Below are positions 1 to 5,437 of a stretch of DNA of 5,437 bases, one piece after another. This stretch comes from Candidatus Zhuqueibacterota bacterium (GTDB lineage Bacteria; SM23-31). Each line of letters starts with the position of its first letter. Position 1 is the stretch's first letter. The notes under the pieces are model-generated. The model was not told where the DNA came from, made no database searches, and saw nothing but the letters and a program-made list of their open reading frames with translations. Position numbers and translations under genes: made by a program. The DNA lies in NCBI GenBank assembly GCA_022562855.1, contig JADFON010000161.1, positions 1 through 5,437 of the forward strand, given 5' to 3'.

Positions 1-638
1 GAATCTGAAACCGGAAATGGTAAATACCATACATGAAACCCGGTCAGAGACAAAAATATGATAGAACAAAATATAAAAACTATAGTCCAGCTCATATTTA
101 TTCCATACTGGATTTCGGAAAATCCTGCTATAAATACTAATACTCCTTCAAATAGTATAGCAAATCTGTAAAACGTGCTCCTGATACCGATAAATAACGC
201 TTGCTGCTCACCGGCTAAAGCCAGCATATAAAACCCGTCAATCGCGATATCGTGAGTAGCAGATAAAAATGCAGTAATTGAGAAAAGAATGAGTATTAAT
301 TTGAAAAAAGCGTCCGCTTGAATACTCCAGGCAACAATTGCAAATGAAACAGCACATAAAAACTGAATGTATATTATCCAAATGCGTTTTGTTGAATATT
401 TATCGACCACGGGAGCCCAGAACATTTTTAGAATCCAGGGCCAGGTCAGCAAACTCGTAAACAAAGCTAACTGAGAATTAGGAACGCCCATTTTTGCAAA
501 AAACACCACAGAAATATTACTTACGAGCAAATACGGTAGTCCTTCTGCAAAATAGAGTGTTCCTACATATAATAGGGGAATTCTACTCTTCCCCTTGACG
601 TCTTTTTCACTTTTAAAAAAAAGAGAGTTGATTTTCAT
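1..638 (-). CDS. AmpG/PAT-type MFS transporter, N-terminal half, cut by window edge
   Basis: An open frame of 212 codons starts at ATG 638 and runs off the left edge without a stop. It is an integral membrane protein: after a short basic N-terminus come about six hydrophobic spans, roughly residues 21-45, 55-76, 85-106, 112-135, 155-175 and 183-205. Motifs typical of the AmpG/PAT branch of the major facilitator superfamily are visible: LYFAEGLPY (28-36), WPWILKMFWAPVVDKY (66-81), ATHDIAIDGF (127-136), and an arginine-bearing GIRSTFYRFA (151-160). AmpG imports anhydro-muropeptides into the cytoplasm for peptidoglycan recycling. PAT relatives can carry other solutes, so the substrate here is not settled. 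In-frame TGA and TAA codons just upstream rule out a longer N-terminus. No clear Shine-Dalgarno sequence precedes the ATG. The gene is divergent from the dehydrogenase at 943. The family call is fairly sure, the substrate is not. Confidence 0.85.
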   Translation of the reverse strand, partial: MKINSLFFKSEKDVKGKSRIPLLYVGTLYFAEGLPYLLVSNISVVFFAKMGVPNSQLALFTSLLTWPWILKMFWAPVVDKYSTKRIWIIYIQFLCAVSFAIVAWSIQADAFFKLILILFSITAFLSATHDIAIDGFYMLALAGEQQALFIGIRSTFYRFAILFEGVLVFIAGFSEIQYGINMSWTIVFIFCSIIFLSLTGFHVWYLPFPVSD

Positions 639-666
639 GCGGATTTATCAAAAACATTTAGGTACT

Positions 667-694
667 ATTATATTGCAGATTTTAAAGGGTGCAA
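667..694 (-). promoter_or_regulatory. Candidate sigma-70 promoter of the MFS transporter
   Basis: On the minus strand a perfect TATAAT (672-667) lies 16 nt downstream of TTGCAC (694-689), which keeps only the TTG of the -35 consensus. Transcription would begin near 660, giving a leader of about 22 nt before ATG 638. The -10 is strong, the -35 weak. Confidence 0.45.
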
Positions 695-802
695 TGTACT
701 CATATGAAGGTATTATGGCAAGTTAATTTACCATGTTAGATTTTCGCTTTTTCTTAAGATGGGACCAAAATCGCAAAAATCACTACCACACTGTTAAAGA
801 TA

Positions 803-831
803 TTGAGCTTAATCGGGAAATGTAATATATT
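803..831 (+). promoter_or_regulatory. Candidate promoter of the dehydrogenase gene
   Basis: TTGAGC (803-808) and TATATT (826-831) are separated by 17 nt, a sigma-70-like arrangement. The predicted start is near 838, leaving a leader of about 105 nt before ATG 943. The -10 lies inside the palindrome at 821-834, so binding of a dimeric regulator there would be expected to block this promoter. This is inferred from sequence alone. Confidence 0.4.
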
Positions 832-834
832 ACA
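821..834. promoter_or_regulatory. Perfect 14-bp palindrome, candidate operator
   Basis: TGTAATATATTACA reads the same on both strands, with half-sites TGTAA/TTACA around an AT centre. Dyads of this size and form are typical binding sites for dimeric helix-turn-helix repressors such as the TetR or GntR families. It covers the -10 candidate of the rightward promoter and lies in a region that could serve both divergent genes. No regulator gene is present in the window, so the cognate protein is unknown. AT-rich palindromes also arise by chance. Confidence 0.4.
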
Positions 835-930
835 ATGTATATCAAAATCTTTTGAATTTATTGTACATCCGTTGCCTTATTGCATCGAAAAGATACGTAA
901 CTACGGATATGATCAATGATTAAATCTAAT

Positions 931-936
931 GAGGAG
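931..936 (+). promoter_or_regulatory. Ribosome-binding site that fixes the dehydrogenase start
   Basis: GAGGAG lies 6 nt before the ATG at 943. An upstream in-frame ATG at 916 has no comparable purine-rich site and would put this element inside the coding region, so 943 is preferred. Confidence 0.8.
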
Positions 937-942
937 AAGATC

Positions 943-1986
943 ATGGAATATAGGTATGAAAATCCTGTTGACAAAGAGCACATAAATGTAGTTCAGTTTG
1001 GACTTGGACCGATAGGAATAAGCGCTGCTAAAACAGCCCTAAGCAAGGATATGATAAAAATGGTCGGGGCTGTTGATATTAATCCGGATTTATCGGGTTC
1101 AGACCTTGGTCGAATTCTCGAGAACGATTCTATGAAAGGTGTCGCGGCAGTAAAAGACATTAAGGAAATATTCGATAAAACTCATGTGGATGTCGTAATA
1201 CACACGACTTCCTCATTCGTGGAAAAAACTTTTGACCAGTTTAAAGCAATTATGGAAGGCGGTGCAAATATTGTCTCCTCGACCGAAGAAATGTTCCTTC
1301 CCGACCTTCGGAATCCAAAGTTGGCAAAAGAATTGGATAACATTGCCAAACACAATAACGTAACGTGCCTGGGAACGGGTGTAAATCCCGGTTTTGTAAT
1401 GGATACTCTTGCCATTGTTTTGACTTCAATGTGTGTCGACGTGGAACATATACATGCTGAACGTGAAGTGGATGCGTCGTCAAGACGGGAACCATTGCAA
1501 CGTAAAGTTGGTGCAGGACTATCAATCGACAAATTTAAATCACTCGCCAGAGAAGGCAAACTCGGTCACAGAGGGTTAAAGGAATCTATCGCTTTCGTCG
1601 CAAAAGGATTGGGATGGCAGCTTGACAGGATAGACGAATCGATTGACCCGATTGTGGCAGAGGATGACCTGGAGACTAAATTTTTAGAAATCAAGAAAGG
1701 TGAAACGGCAGGAATAAAAAACATCGGTACCGGATTTTTTGATGATAAAGAACTTATAAAACTTGATTTAAGAATGTATGTTGGAGCTAAAAATCCTCAC
1801 GACACGATAAGGATTTCCGGGAATCCATGCTTAGATGTTGTTATTAATGGGGGTGTTGCCGGGGACACAGCAACTGTGGCAAGTCTGGTCAACAGTATTC
1901 CGCGCGTAATAAAAGCTCAACCGGGTTTATGTACCATGATGGATATAGCGCTTCCACGAATATTCACTGGTAAAAGTAATTTTTGA
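943..1986 (+). CDS. 2,4-diaminopentanoate dehydrogenase-like NAD(P)-dependent oxidoreductase
   Basis: The product is a 347-residue cytoplasmic protein with an N-terminal Rossmann fold resembling dihydrodipicolinate reductase and a C-terminal domain of the 2,4-diaminopentanoate dehydrogenase type. The dinucleotide loop is GLGPIG (20-25). Asp45 ends the second strand (GAVDINP), which favours NAD by analogy. Further family-like blocks are TTSS (88-91), STEEMF (113-118), GTGVNPGF (144-151), GHRGLKES (208-215) and a C-terminal stretch with GGVAGDTATVASLVNSIPR (303-321) and QPGLCTMMDIALPR (326-339). The characterised enzyme oxidatively deaminates 2,4-diaminopentanoate in clostridial ornithine fermentation. 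None of that pathway's other genes (aminomutase OraS/OraE, thiolase OrtA/OrtB) are adjacent, so the substrate here may be another amino or diamino acid. Length fits the family. It appears to be a single-gene unit, preceded by a strong ribosome-binding site and a palindrome-overlapped promoter candidate. The family call is sure, the reaction is tentative. Confidence 0.85.
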   Translation: MEYRYENPVDKEHINVVQFGLGPIGISAAKTALSKDMIKMVGAVDINPDLSGSDLGRILENDSMKGVAAVKDIKEIFDKTHVDVVIHTTSSFVEKTFDQFKAIMEGGANIVSSTEEMFLPDLRNPKLAKELDNIAKHNNVTCLGTGVNPGFVMDTLAIVLTSMCVDVEHIHAEREVDASSRREPLQRKVGAGLSIDKFKSLAREGKLGHRGLKESIAFVAKGLGWQLDRIDESIDPIVAEDDLETKFLEIKKGETAGIKNIGTGFFDDKELIKLDLRMYVGAKNPHDTIRISGNPCLDVVINGGVAGDTATVASLVNSIPRVIKAQPGLCTMMDIALPRIFTGKSNF

Positions 1987-2136
1987 GTGAAAGTTTGACT
2001 TTTTATGTGGATTCACACTCTTTTATCGGGAGGGATTTTATTTGTTTTTTCGTTTTACAAGAAGATATAAAGGTCATTCGTTTTTATTTGTGAATGTAGA
2101 GGGGAATAGAGGTCGTAGCGCTACATTTATCCAAAT

Positions 2137-2169
2137 AAAAAAGGACTCCGGATACGTCCTAAGTCCTTT
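2137..2169 (-). terminator. Hairpin terminator downstream of the tRNA
   Basis: An 8-bp stem AAAGGACT/AGTCCTTT (2140-2147 with 2162-2169) closes a 14-nt loop in which GGA and TCC can pair further. Read leftward it is followed by a run of six T (2142-2137, partly shared with the stem), as expected for intrinsic termination of the tRNA or of a phzF-tRNA transcript. The stem is also followed by TTTATTT-like sequence on the plus strand, so it may act weakly in both directions and end the dehydrogenase message too. Confidence 0.75.
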
Positions 2170-2178
2170 ATTTACAAT

Positions 2179-2255
2179 TGGTAGCGGAGCAGGGATTCGA
2201 ACCCCGGACACCTGGATTATGATTCCAGTGCTCTAACCAGCTGAGCTACTCCGCC
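2179..2255 (-). tRNA. tRNA with CAU anticodon, probably elongator tRNA-Met
   Basis: A complete cloverleaf can be drawn: acceptor GGCGGAG/CUCCGCU, D arm GCUC-AGCUGGUUA-GAGC, anticodon stem CUGGA/UCCAG with loop AUCAUAA (anticodon CAU), variable loop GUGUC, T arm CGGGG-UUCGAAU-CCCUG, discriminator A and an encoded CCA (2181-2179). The body is 74 nt, 77 with CCA. The anticodon stem ends in GGA/UCC, not the GGG/CCC run of initiator tRNAs, and there is no C1-A72 mismatch, so it is not the initiator. The choice between elongator Met and lysidine-modified Ile2 cannot be proved here; the acceptor pairs G4-C69 and G5-C68 differ from the C-G pairs of E. coli Ile2, which favours Met. The first pair is a G-U wobble. 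The gene lies 50 nt downstream of phzF on the same strand and is followed by a terminator. Confidence 0.96.
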
Positions 2256-2305
2256 GTATTTCGCTAAATTATGAAAAATATTTCAAACAATCATTAGGTT
2301 ATAGT

Positions 2306-3226
2306 TTATTCAAGGTAAATCTCACCGTTAAGCACGGTTACAGCGTTACCAATAATTTTAAGGGATTGGTATCCTTTTGGAGTTATTTGAAATTCTACAG
2401 TTACCCTTCCCGGTTTATCAAGAACATCACCTTGCTCCGCAACAAAGCTAATAGTACCATTTTTTTGTCTTATTATCCCCTGCTCCGCAAGATATATTCC
2501 CAGTGGTCCAAGGGAAGAACCTGTGACCGGATCTTCATTGACGCCTAACAATGGAGCAAAAAACCTGGTATGTACCATTGATTCCGAATCTATTGTATCT
2601 GTGGTAAAAAGTGTAATACCACTTACTTTTAATTCGCGGCAAATATCCTCAATTAGAGGATAGTCGGGGATAATTTTAAAAAGAATATCCCTGTTTTTTA
2701 TTGCTATAATAAAATAGAGGTTGTCTTTCGCCATAGAATATTTTGATTCAAAACCGCCGGTTTCCATCGAGAAAGCCGTACCGAGAACATTTTTTTTATA
2801 CCTAACCGTCTGGAATTTCGGAATCGGTAGTCCCAAGGATATTAGCGGTTGCAGATCTCCGTTTTTTGTGACCTGTACAGGCAAAATTCCCGACTTCGTT
2901 TCAACATTAAAATTGAACTTTCCACTCCTTGACATACCGTATTTATTTTCTTCAGCAAGAGCATGAAAAGACGCGATCGTTGCGTGACCACAAAGATCAA
3001 CTTCCGACGTAGGCGTAAACCACCGAATTTCTAAATCAGCTGTTGGGGTTTTCGGGGGAAGCACAAAAGCAGTTTCCGAAAGATTCATTTCCCGGGCAAT
3101 TAACTTCATTTGTTTTACGGTTAATCCGCTTGCAGATGTAACAACACCTGCCGGATTTCCGGAAAATGGAACACTCGTAAAGGCGTCTATTTGTTTTATT
3201 TTGATTTTTTTCACCGACAATTCCAT
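2306..3226 (-). CDS. PhzF family isomerase/epimerase-like protein
   Basis: The product is a 306-residue cytoplasmic protein of the PhzF (diaminopimelate-epimerase-like) fold, made of two similar alpha/beta halves. The N-terminus KIKQIDAFTSVPFSGNPAGVV (9-29) is the family hallmark. All three active-site positions known from PhzF are kept: the glutamate in NLSETAF (Glu51), the histidine in DLCGHAT (His81) and the aspartate in NEDPVTGSSLG (Asp232). PhzF isomerises trans-2,3-dihydro-3-hydroxyanthranilate in phenazine synthesis, but no other phz genes are near and most members outside phenazine clusters have unknown substrates, so only the family is assigned. I chose ATG 3226. A TTG at 3268 would add 14 residues unlike the family and would lie just inside a promoter candidate; GTG 3214 is also possible. 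No Shine-Dalgarno is seen at any of them. The gene is divergent from the PpiD-like gene, and the tRNA follows 50 nt after the stop. Confidence 0.9.
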   Translation of the reverse strand: MELSVKKIKIKQIDAFTSVPFSGNPAGVVTSASGLTVKQMKLIAREMNLSETAFVLPPKTPTADLEIRWFTPTSEVDLCGHATIASFHALAEENKYGMSRSGKFNFNVETKSGILPVQVTKNGDLQPLISLGLPIPKFQTVRYKKNVLGTAFSMETGGFESKYSMAKDNLYFIIAIKNRDILFKIIPDYPLIEDICRELKVSGITLFTTDTIDSESMVHTRFFAPLLGVNEDPVTGSSLGPLGIYLAEQGIIRQKNGTISFVAEQGDVLDKPGRVTVEFQITPKGYQSLKIIGNAVTVLNGEIYLE

Positions 3227-3246
3227 TTGGGTAAAAATCAGTGTAA

Positions 3247-3275
3247 ATAGTATTAATTTTTCTCTCAATTAGCAA
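3247..3275 (-). promoter_or_regulatory. Candidate promoter of phzF-family gene
   Basis: On the minus strand TTGCTA (3275-3270) and TACTAT (3252-3247) are exactly 17 nt apart, each matching four of six consensus bases. Transcription would begin near 3240, about 14 nt before ATG 3226. That would fit the missing Shine-Dalgarno and would exclude the TTG at 3268 as a start. Confidence 0.4.
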
Positions 3276-3367
3276 GATGTTTTAAAACAAAAATCGTTAA
3301 ATTTGGAACAATATTGCAAAAATAGCTTTAATTATGAAATCCGGTTGACTAAACAGACTTTTTTTAA

Positions 3368-3396
3368 TTGACTTTTAATGAAATAAACGTTAAAAT
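3368..3396 (+). promoter_or_regulatory. Promoter candidate of the PpiD-like gene
   Basis: TTGACT (3368-3373) and TAAAAT (3391-3396) each match five of six sigma-70 consensus bases and are 17 nt apart. The predicted start is near 3403, leaving a leader of about 50 nt that contains the ribosome-binding site. A second TTGACT at 3345-3350 has no matching -10. A perfect TATAAT at 3404-3409 offers an alternative -10 but has no good -35 at the right distance. Confidence 0.55.
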
Positions 3397-3437
3397 TACA
3401 AGCTATAATAAATTTTGTACATTACCAGCAAAACAAA

Positions 3438-3442
3438 GAGGA
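3438..3442 (+). promoter_or_regulatory. Ribosome-binding site of the PpiD-like gene
   Basis: GAGGA lies 10 nt before ATG 3453, slightly long but acceptable spacing. It supports 3453 over the downstream in-frame methionines at residues 10 and 14. Confidence 0.65.
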
Positions 3443-3452
3443 TTATTAACAA

Positions 3453-5303
3453 ATGGCTGAAACTCATAAGAAACCCGAAATGCGCGGTATTATGACATAC
3501 ATGCGGGACAAGACTCATATCGTTATTTGGGCTCTTGTTTTCTCATTTGTCGGATTTATTATTTTCTCATGGGGAATGGACATATTAGGAGTGAGCGCAC
3601 CGACAAATCAAAGCATTTTAGCGGAAGTGAACGGAACTGAAATATCATATCAGGATTTCACCATTAGAATGGGCAACCAGATCAATTTAATACGGCAGCA
3701 ATTGGGGACTTCTCCGGATGTCCAGTATATTCGGCTTCTACAAGACCAGGTTTTTAATGATATGGTAAATGAAATATTGATTGGGGATGCTATTGTAGAG
3801 ATGGGACTATTTGCTACCAATGAAGAGATAATTCAAGAAGTGCGAATGAGACCAAGATCTGAATTTTTAAATAGACCGGAGTTGAGAAACGAAGACGGCT
3901 CCTTTGATGTCGGCAAGTATAACATTTTTTTATCACAATTATCAACAAATGATTATATACTGCTTGAGGCGGACGCCCGGATCCAAATTCCACAGCGCAA
4001 ACTTCAGGTTTTGCTTACCTCTACTATCAGGATAACCGAAGAAGAGATCAAGCAGGCATATCTTCACCAGGAACAACATGTTGAAGTTGAATATATTCTT
4101 GCGGAGAGTAACCTTTTTGCCGATGCAACAATAAATATAGCAGACAGGGAGATTGAAGATTACTACCAGACGAATCAGGAGAATTATTTCGAAGAAGAAA
4201 CCCGTCAATTGCGGTATATTATCTTCTATTTAAATCCGACAAGTTCGGATTCCGCTGCGATTGACCTTCAAATTGATGAAGCGCTCTTAAAGGCGAACAA
4301 GCAGGAGGATTTTACAGATTTGGCGCAGGAGTACTCCGGCGCTGACGGGGATTTGGGCATGTTTGGCAAAGGAACAATGATGGCTGAAGTTGAAAACGCT
4401 GTTTTTTCCGACGGAACGGAAGAAGGAGATATATTAGGTCCAATTGACTCCCCTCTTGGTAAACATATCATAAAAATAGAAAAATTGGTCAAGAGCAATG
4501 GATCAATTGATTCTGTTCATGCAATACATATTTTATTTACATATACATATAGTGCAGCTACAGAAGATATGGTTGAAACGACAGCTCGTGATTTTGAATT
4601 CAGAGCCAAAGACGAAGGTTATGACAAAGTAGCAAGCGAACTTGGTTTTACTATTCTTCAGACTATTCCATTTAGAAAATTCGGATTTATTCCCGGTTTT
4701 GGAGTGATTCCTGAGGTGGAAGATTTCGCCTTCGAAAGCGAATACGACATTAATTTTCCTCCGGTCAGCGATGTAATCGAGACGCCGCTCGGATATGTAG
4801 TTTTCCAATTATCAAATGTTGTTGAAGAGAGGACAAAATCTCTTGATGATGCAAACGTTCGCTTTGATATCCGACAAATCCTGATCGAGCAACAACAGAT
4901 CCAAATGGCGCAAAATCTTATGGCACGGTTAAAAACAGAAATCGATTCAGGCACACTGTTTGAAGATGCAGCGGAAAATGAGGGCATAGAGGTTGTTGCG
5001 CCAGCTTCATTCAAGATTCACGATTACATTTCAGAGGTAGGTTCCGATATAATATTTTCTGCCGCTGCATTTGCATTGGACCCGGGAAATGTGTCTACGC
5101 CGGTTACTGCAAATAACGGTGTATATCTTATTAAGCTAATTACAAAGGAACCGTTTGACGAAGAATCCTATAACGAATCAAAAATAACGATATCAAATGA
5201 CCTATTGCTGCAGAAACGAAGTTCTGCCTTCAGTTTATGGCTTCTGAATTTGAGAGAAATGGCTGATATAGAGGATTATAGAGACCGATTCTTTATAAGG
5301 TAA
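3453..5303 (+). CDS. PpiD-like membrane-anchored SurA-N/parvulin folding factor
   Basis: The product is a 616-residue inner-membrane protein with a short cytoplasmic tail, one transmembrane helix (about residues 22-41) and a long periplasmic part, the layout and length of PpiD (623 residues in E. coli). Residues 52 to about 210 form a SurA-N-like chaperone domain (AEVNGTEISYQDF, NDMVNEILI, ITEEEIKQAY). A parvulin module follows at about 251-346, with GDLGMFGKGTM (299-309) and SPLGKHIIKI (333-342). Two further parvulin-like modules are visible at about 354-456 (VHAIHIL at 355-361; TPLGYVVFQL at 444-453) and 470-566 (FEDAAENEG; NNGVYLIKL). PpiD assists newly secreted proteins leaving the Sec translocon. 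Module 1 lacks the first catalytic histidine (RYI at 254-256) and module 2 lacks the second, so prolyl isomerase activity is doubtful. E. coli PpiD's parvulin domain is itself reported inactive. The gene is monocistronic as far as visible and divergent from phzF. Confidence 0.9.
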   Translation: MAETHKKPEMRGIMTYMRDKTHIVIWALVFSFVGFIIFSWGMDILGVSAPTNQSILAEVNGTEISYQDFTIRMGNQINLIRQQLGTSPDVQYIRLLQDQVFNDMVNEILIGDAIVEMGLFATNEEIIQEVRMRPRSEFLNRPELRNEDGSFDVGKYNIFLSQLSTNDYILLEADARIQIPQRKLQVLLTSTIRITEEEIKQAYLHQEQHVEVEYILAESNLFADATINIADREIEDYYQTNQENYFEEETRQLRYIIFYLNPTSSDSAAIDLQIDEALLKANKQEDFTDLAQEYSGADGDLGMFGKGTMMAEVENAVFSDGTEEGDILGPIDSPLGKHIIKIEKLVKSNGSIDSVHAIHILFTYTYSAATEDMVETTARDFEFRAKDEGYDKVASELGFTILQTIPFRKFGFIPGFGVIPEVEDFAFESEYDINFPPVSDVIETPLGYVVFQLSNVVEERTKSLDDANVRFDIRQILIEQQQIQMAQNLMARLKTEIDSGTLFEDAAENEGIEVVAPASFKIHDYISEVGSDIIFSAAAFALDPGNVSTPVTANNGVYLIKLITKEPFDEESYNESKITISNDLLLQKRSSAFSLWLLNLREMADIEDYRDRFFIR

Positions 5304-5437
5304 GGGTTTTCCAAAGGGCTAATCATATAGGTTGTTTAAAATTTGTATTCGAGGGTATCTCTGAAAACACTGCGTGCGCCGAATTTCTCCTTACATCTAC
5401 ACAATCTCCAATTCGCCTCCTCTTTTAAAGTAAAAGT
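5304..5437. other. Right-edge flank, no supported gene
   Basis: There are 134 bases after the PpiD-like stop. On the minus strand a frame of 33 codons enters from the right edge and stops at 5338-5336. It ends in RSVFRDTLEYKF, which could be the tail of a convergent gene; a terminal phenylalanine is common in outer-membrane barrels. A run this short is expected by chance and I do not recognise it. No clear intrinsic terminator for the PpiD-like gene is seen here; a short AT-only dyad at 5422-5436 is not convincing. Confidence 0.3.

Larger units (their letters stand above)
639..942. other. Divergent intergenic region between transporter and dehydrogenase genes
   Basis: This is a stretch of 304 bases without a gene. 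It holds a promoter candidate for the leftward transporter (667-694), one for the rightward dehydrogenase (803-831), a perfect palindrome (821-834) and the dehydrogenase ribosome-binding site (931-936). A loose inverted repeat of T-rich and A-rich blocks lies at about 738-781; its stem is interrupted and has no supported role. A TATGAT at 908-913 could be an alternative -10 for the dehydrogenase but lacks a good -35. I see no small ORF, RNA gene or recognisable riboswitch. Confidence 0.6.

Noticed and set aside
738-781. An inverted repeat between GATTTTCGCTTTTT and AAAATCGCAAAAATC in the first intergenic region.
   Set aside because: The stem is broken by a bulge and a mismatch and is mainly A-T; such pairing is expected in AT-rich sequence.
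1182-1559. Two minus-strand ORFs (125 and 91 codons) inside the dehydrogenase gene.
   Set aside because: They are shadows of a gene with clear family motifs, and neither has a recognisable product or a ribosome-binding site.
1984-2026. A possible terminator for the dehydrogenase gene: GTGAA/TTCAC hairpin followed by CTCTTTTA.
   Set aside because: Only five base pairs form around a long loop, extension needs a bulge, and the T-run is interrupted. The hairpin at 2140-2169 is a better stop.
2042-2236. A plus-strand ORF of 64 codons ending in a SGAGIRTPDTWI-like peptide.
   Set aside because: Its C-terminal half is the antisense translation of the tRNA gene, a well-known source of spurious GIRTPD-type proteins. 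It has no ribosome-binding site and overlaps the terminator.
2306-3226. Phenazine biosynthesis locus, suggested by the PhzF homologue.
   Set aside because: No other phz genes are present and PhzF relatives are widespread outside phenazine producers, so a pathway assignment is unsupported.
3036-3275. A minus-strand ORF of 79 codons over the start of phzF.
   Set aside because: It is a frame-shifted shadow of the PhzF coding sequence, whose own frame carries the family hallmark N-terminus and catalytic glutamate.
3942-5014. Several minus-strand ORFs of 76-118 codons within the PpiD-like gene.
   Set aside because: The plus-strand frame is continuous, with domain motifs throughout; the antisense peptides show no family features.
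1-5437. CRISPR array, insertion sequence, attachment site or phage-defence system.
   Set aside because: No regularly spaced repeats, transposase-like ORFs or terminal inverted repeats are visible. The tRNA is intact and I noticed no repeat of its 3' end elsewhere, so there is no sign of integration.

Overview
The window is an AT-rich piece of a Gram-negative-type chromosome. It holds four protein-coding genes (one cut by the left edge) and one tRNA gene. The inner-membrane-anchored PpiD-like folding factor, the AmpG-type transporter and the tRNA-Met sequence style suggest a bacterium of the Fibrobacteres-Chlorobi-Bacteroidetes (FCB) superphylum or a neighbouring candidate phylum. This placement is an inference from sequence style and no database search was made.

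Layout. Positions 1-638 (minus) encode the N-terminal half of an MFS transporter of the AmpG/PAT type and run off the left edge. Positions 639-942 are a divergent intergenic region with a promoter candidate for each flanking gene and a perfect 14-bp palindrome lying over one -10 element. Positions 943-1986 (plus) encode a homologue of 2,4-diaminopentanoate dehydrogenase, a Rossmann-fold amino-acid dehydrogenase. Positions 2179-2255 (minus) are a CAU-anticodon tRNA with encoded CCA, followed by a hairpin terminator at 2137-2169. Positions 2306-3226 (minus) encode a PhzF-family protein with all three family catalytic residues. A second divergent region (3227-3452) carries good sigma-70-like promoter candidates on both strands. 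Positions 3453-5303 (plus) encode a 616-residue SurA-N/parvulin protein of the PpiD type. The last 134 bases hold no gene that can be supported.

How the genes relate. This is mostly a set of single-gene transcription units rather than a pathway operon. The two divergent pairs (transporter/dehydrogenase and phzF/ppiD) share promoter regions but have no obvious common function. phzF and the tRNA lie on the same strand 50 nt apart with no terminator between them, so they may share a transcript.

I found no convincing new multi-gene system. The items most worth a second look are the triple, degenerate parvulin architecture of the PpiD-like protein, with its catalytic histidines split between modules; the palindrome over a promoter in front of an orphan diaminopentanoate-dehydrogenase homologue; and the terminal G-U pair in the tRNA.
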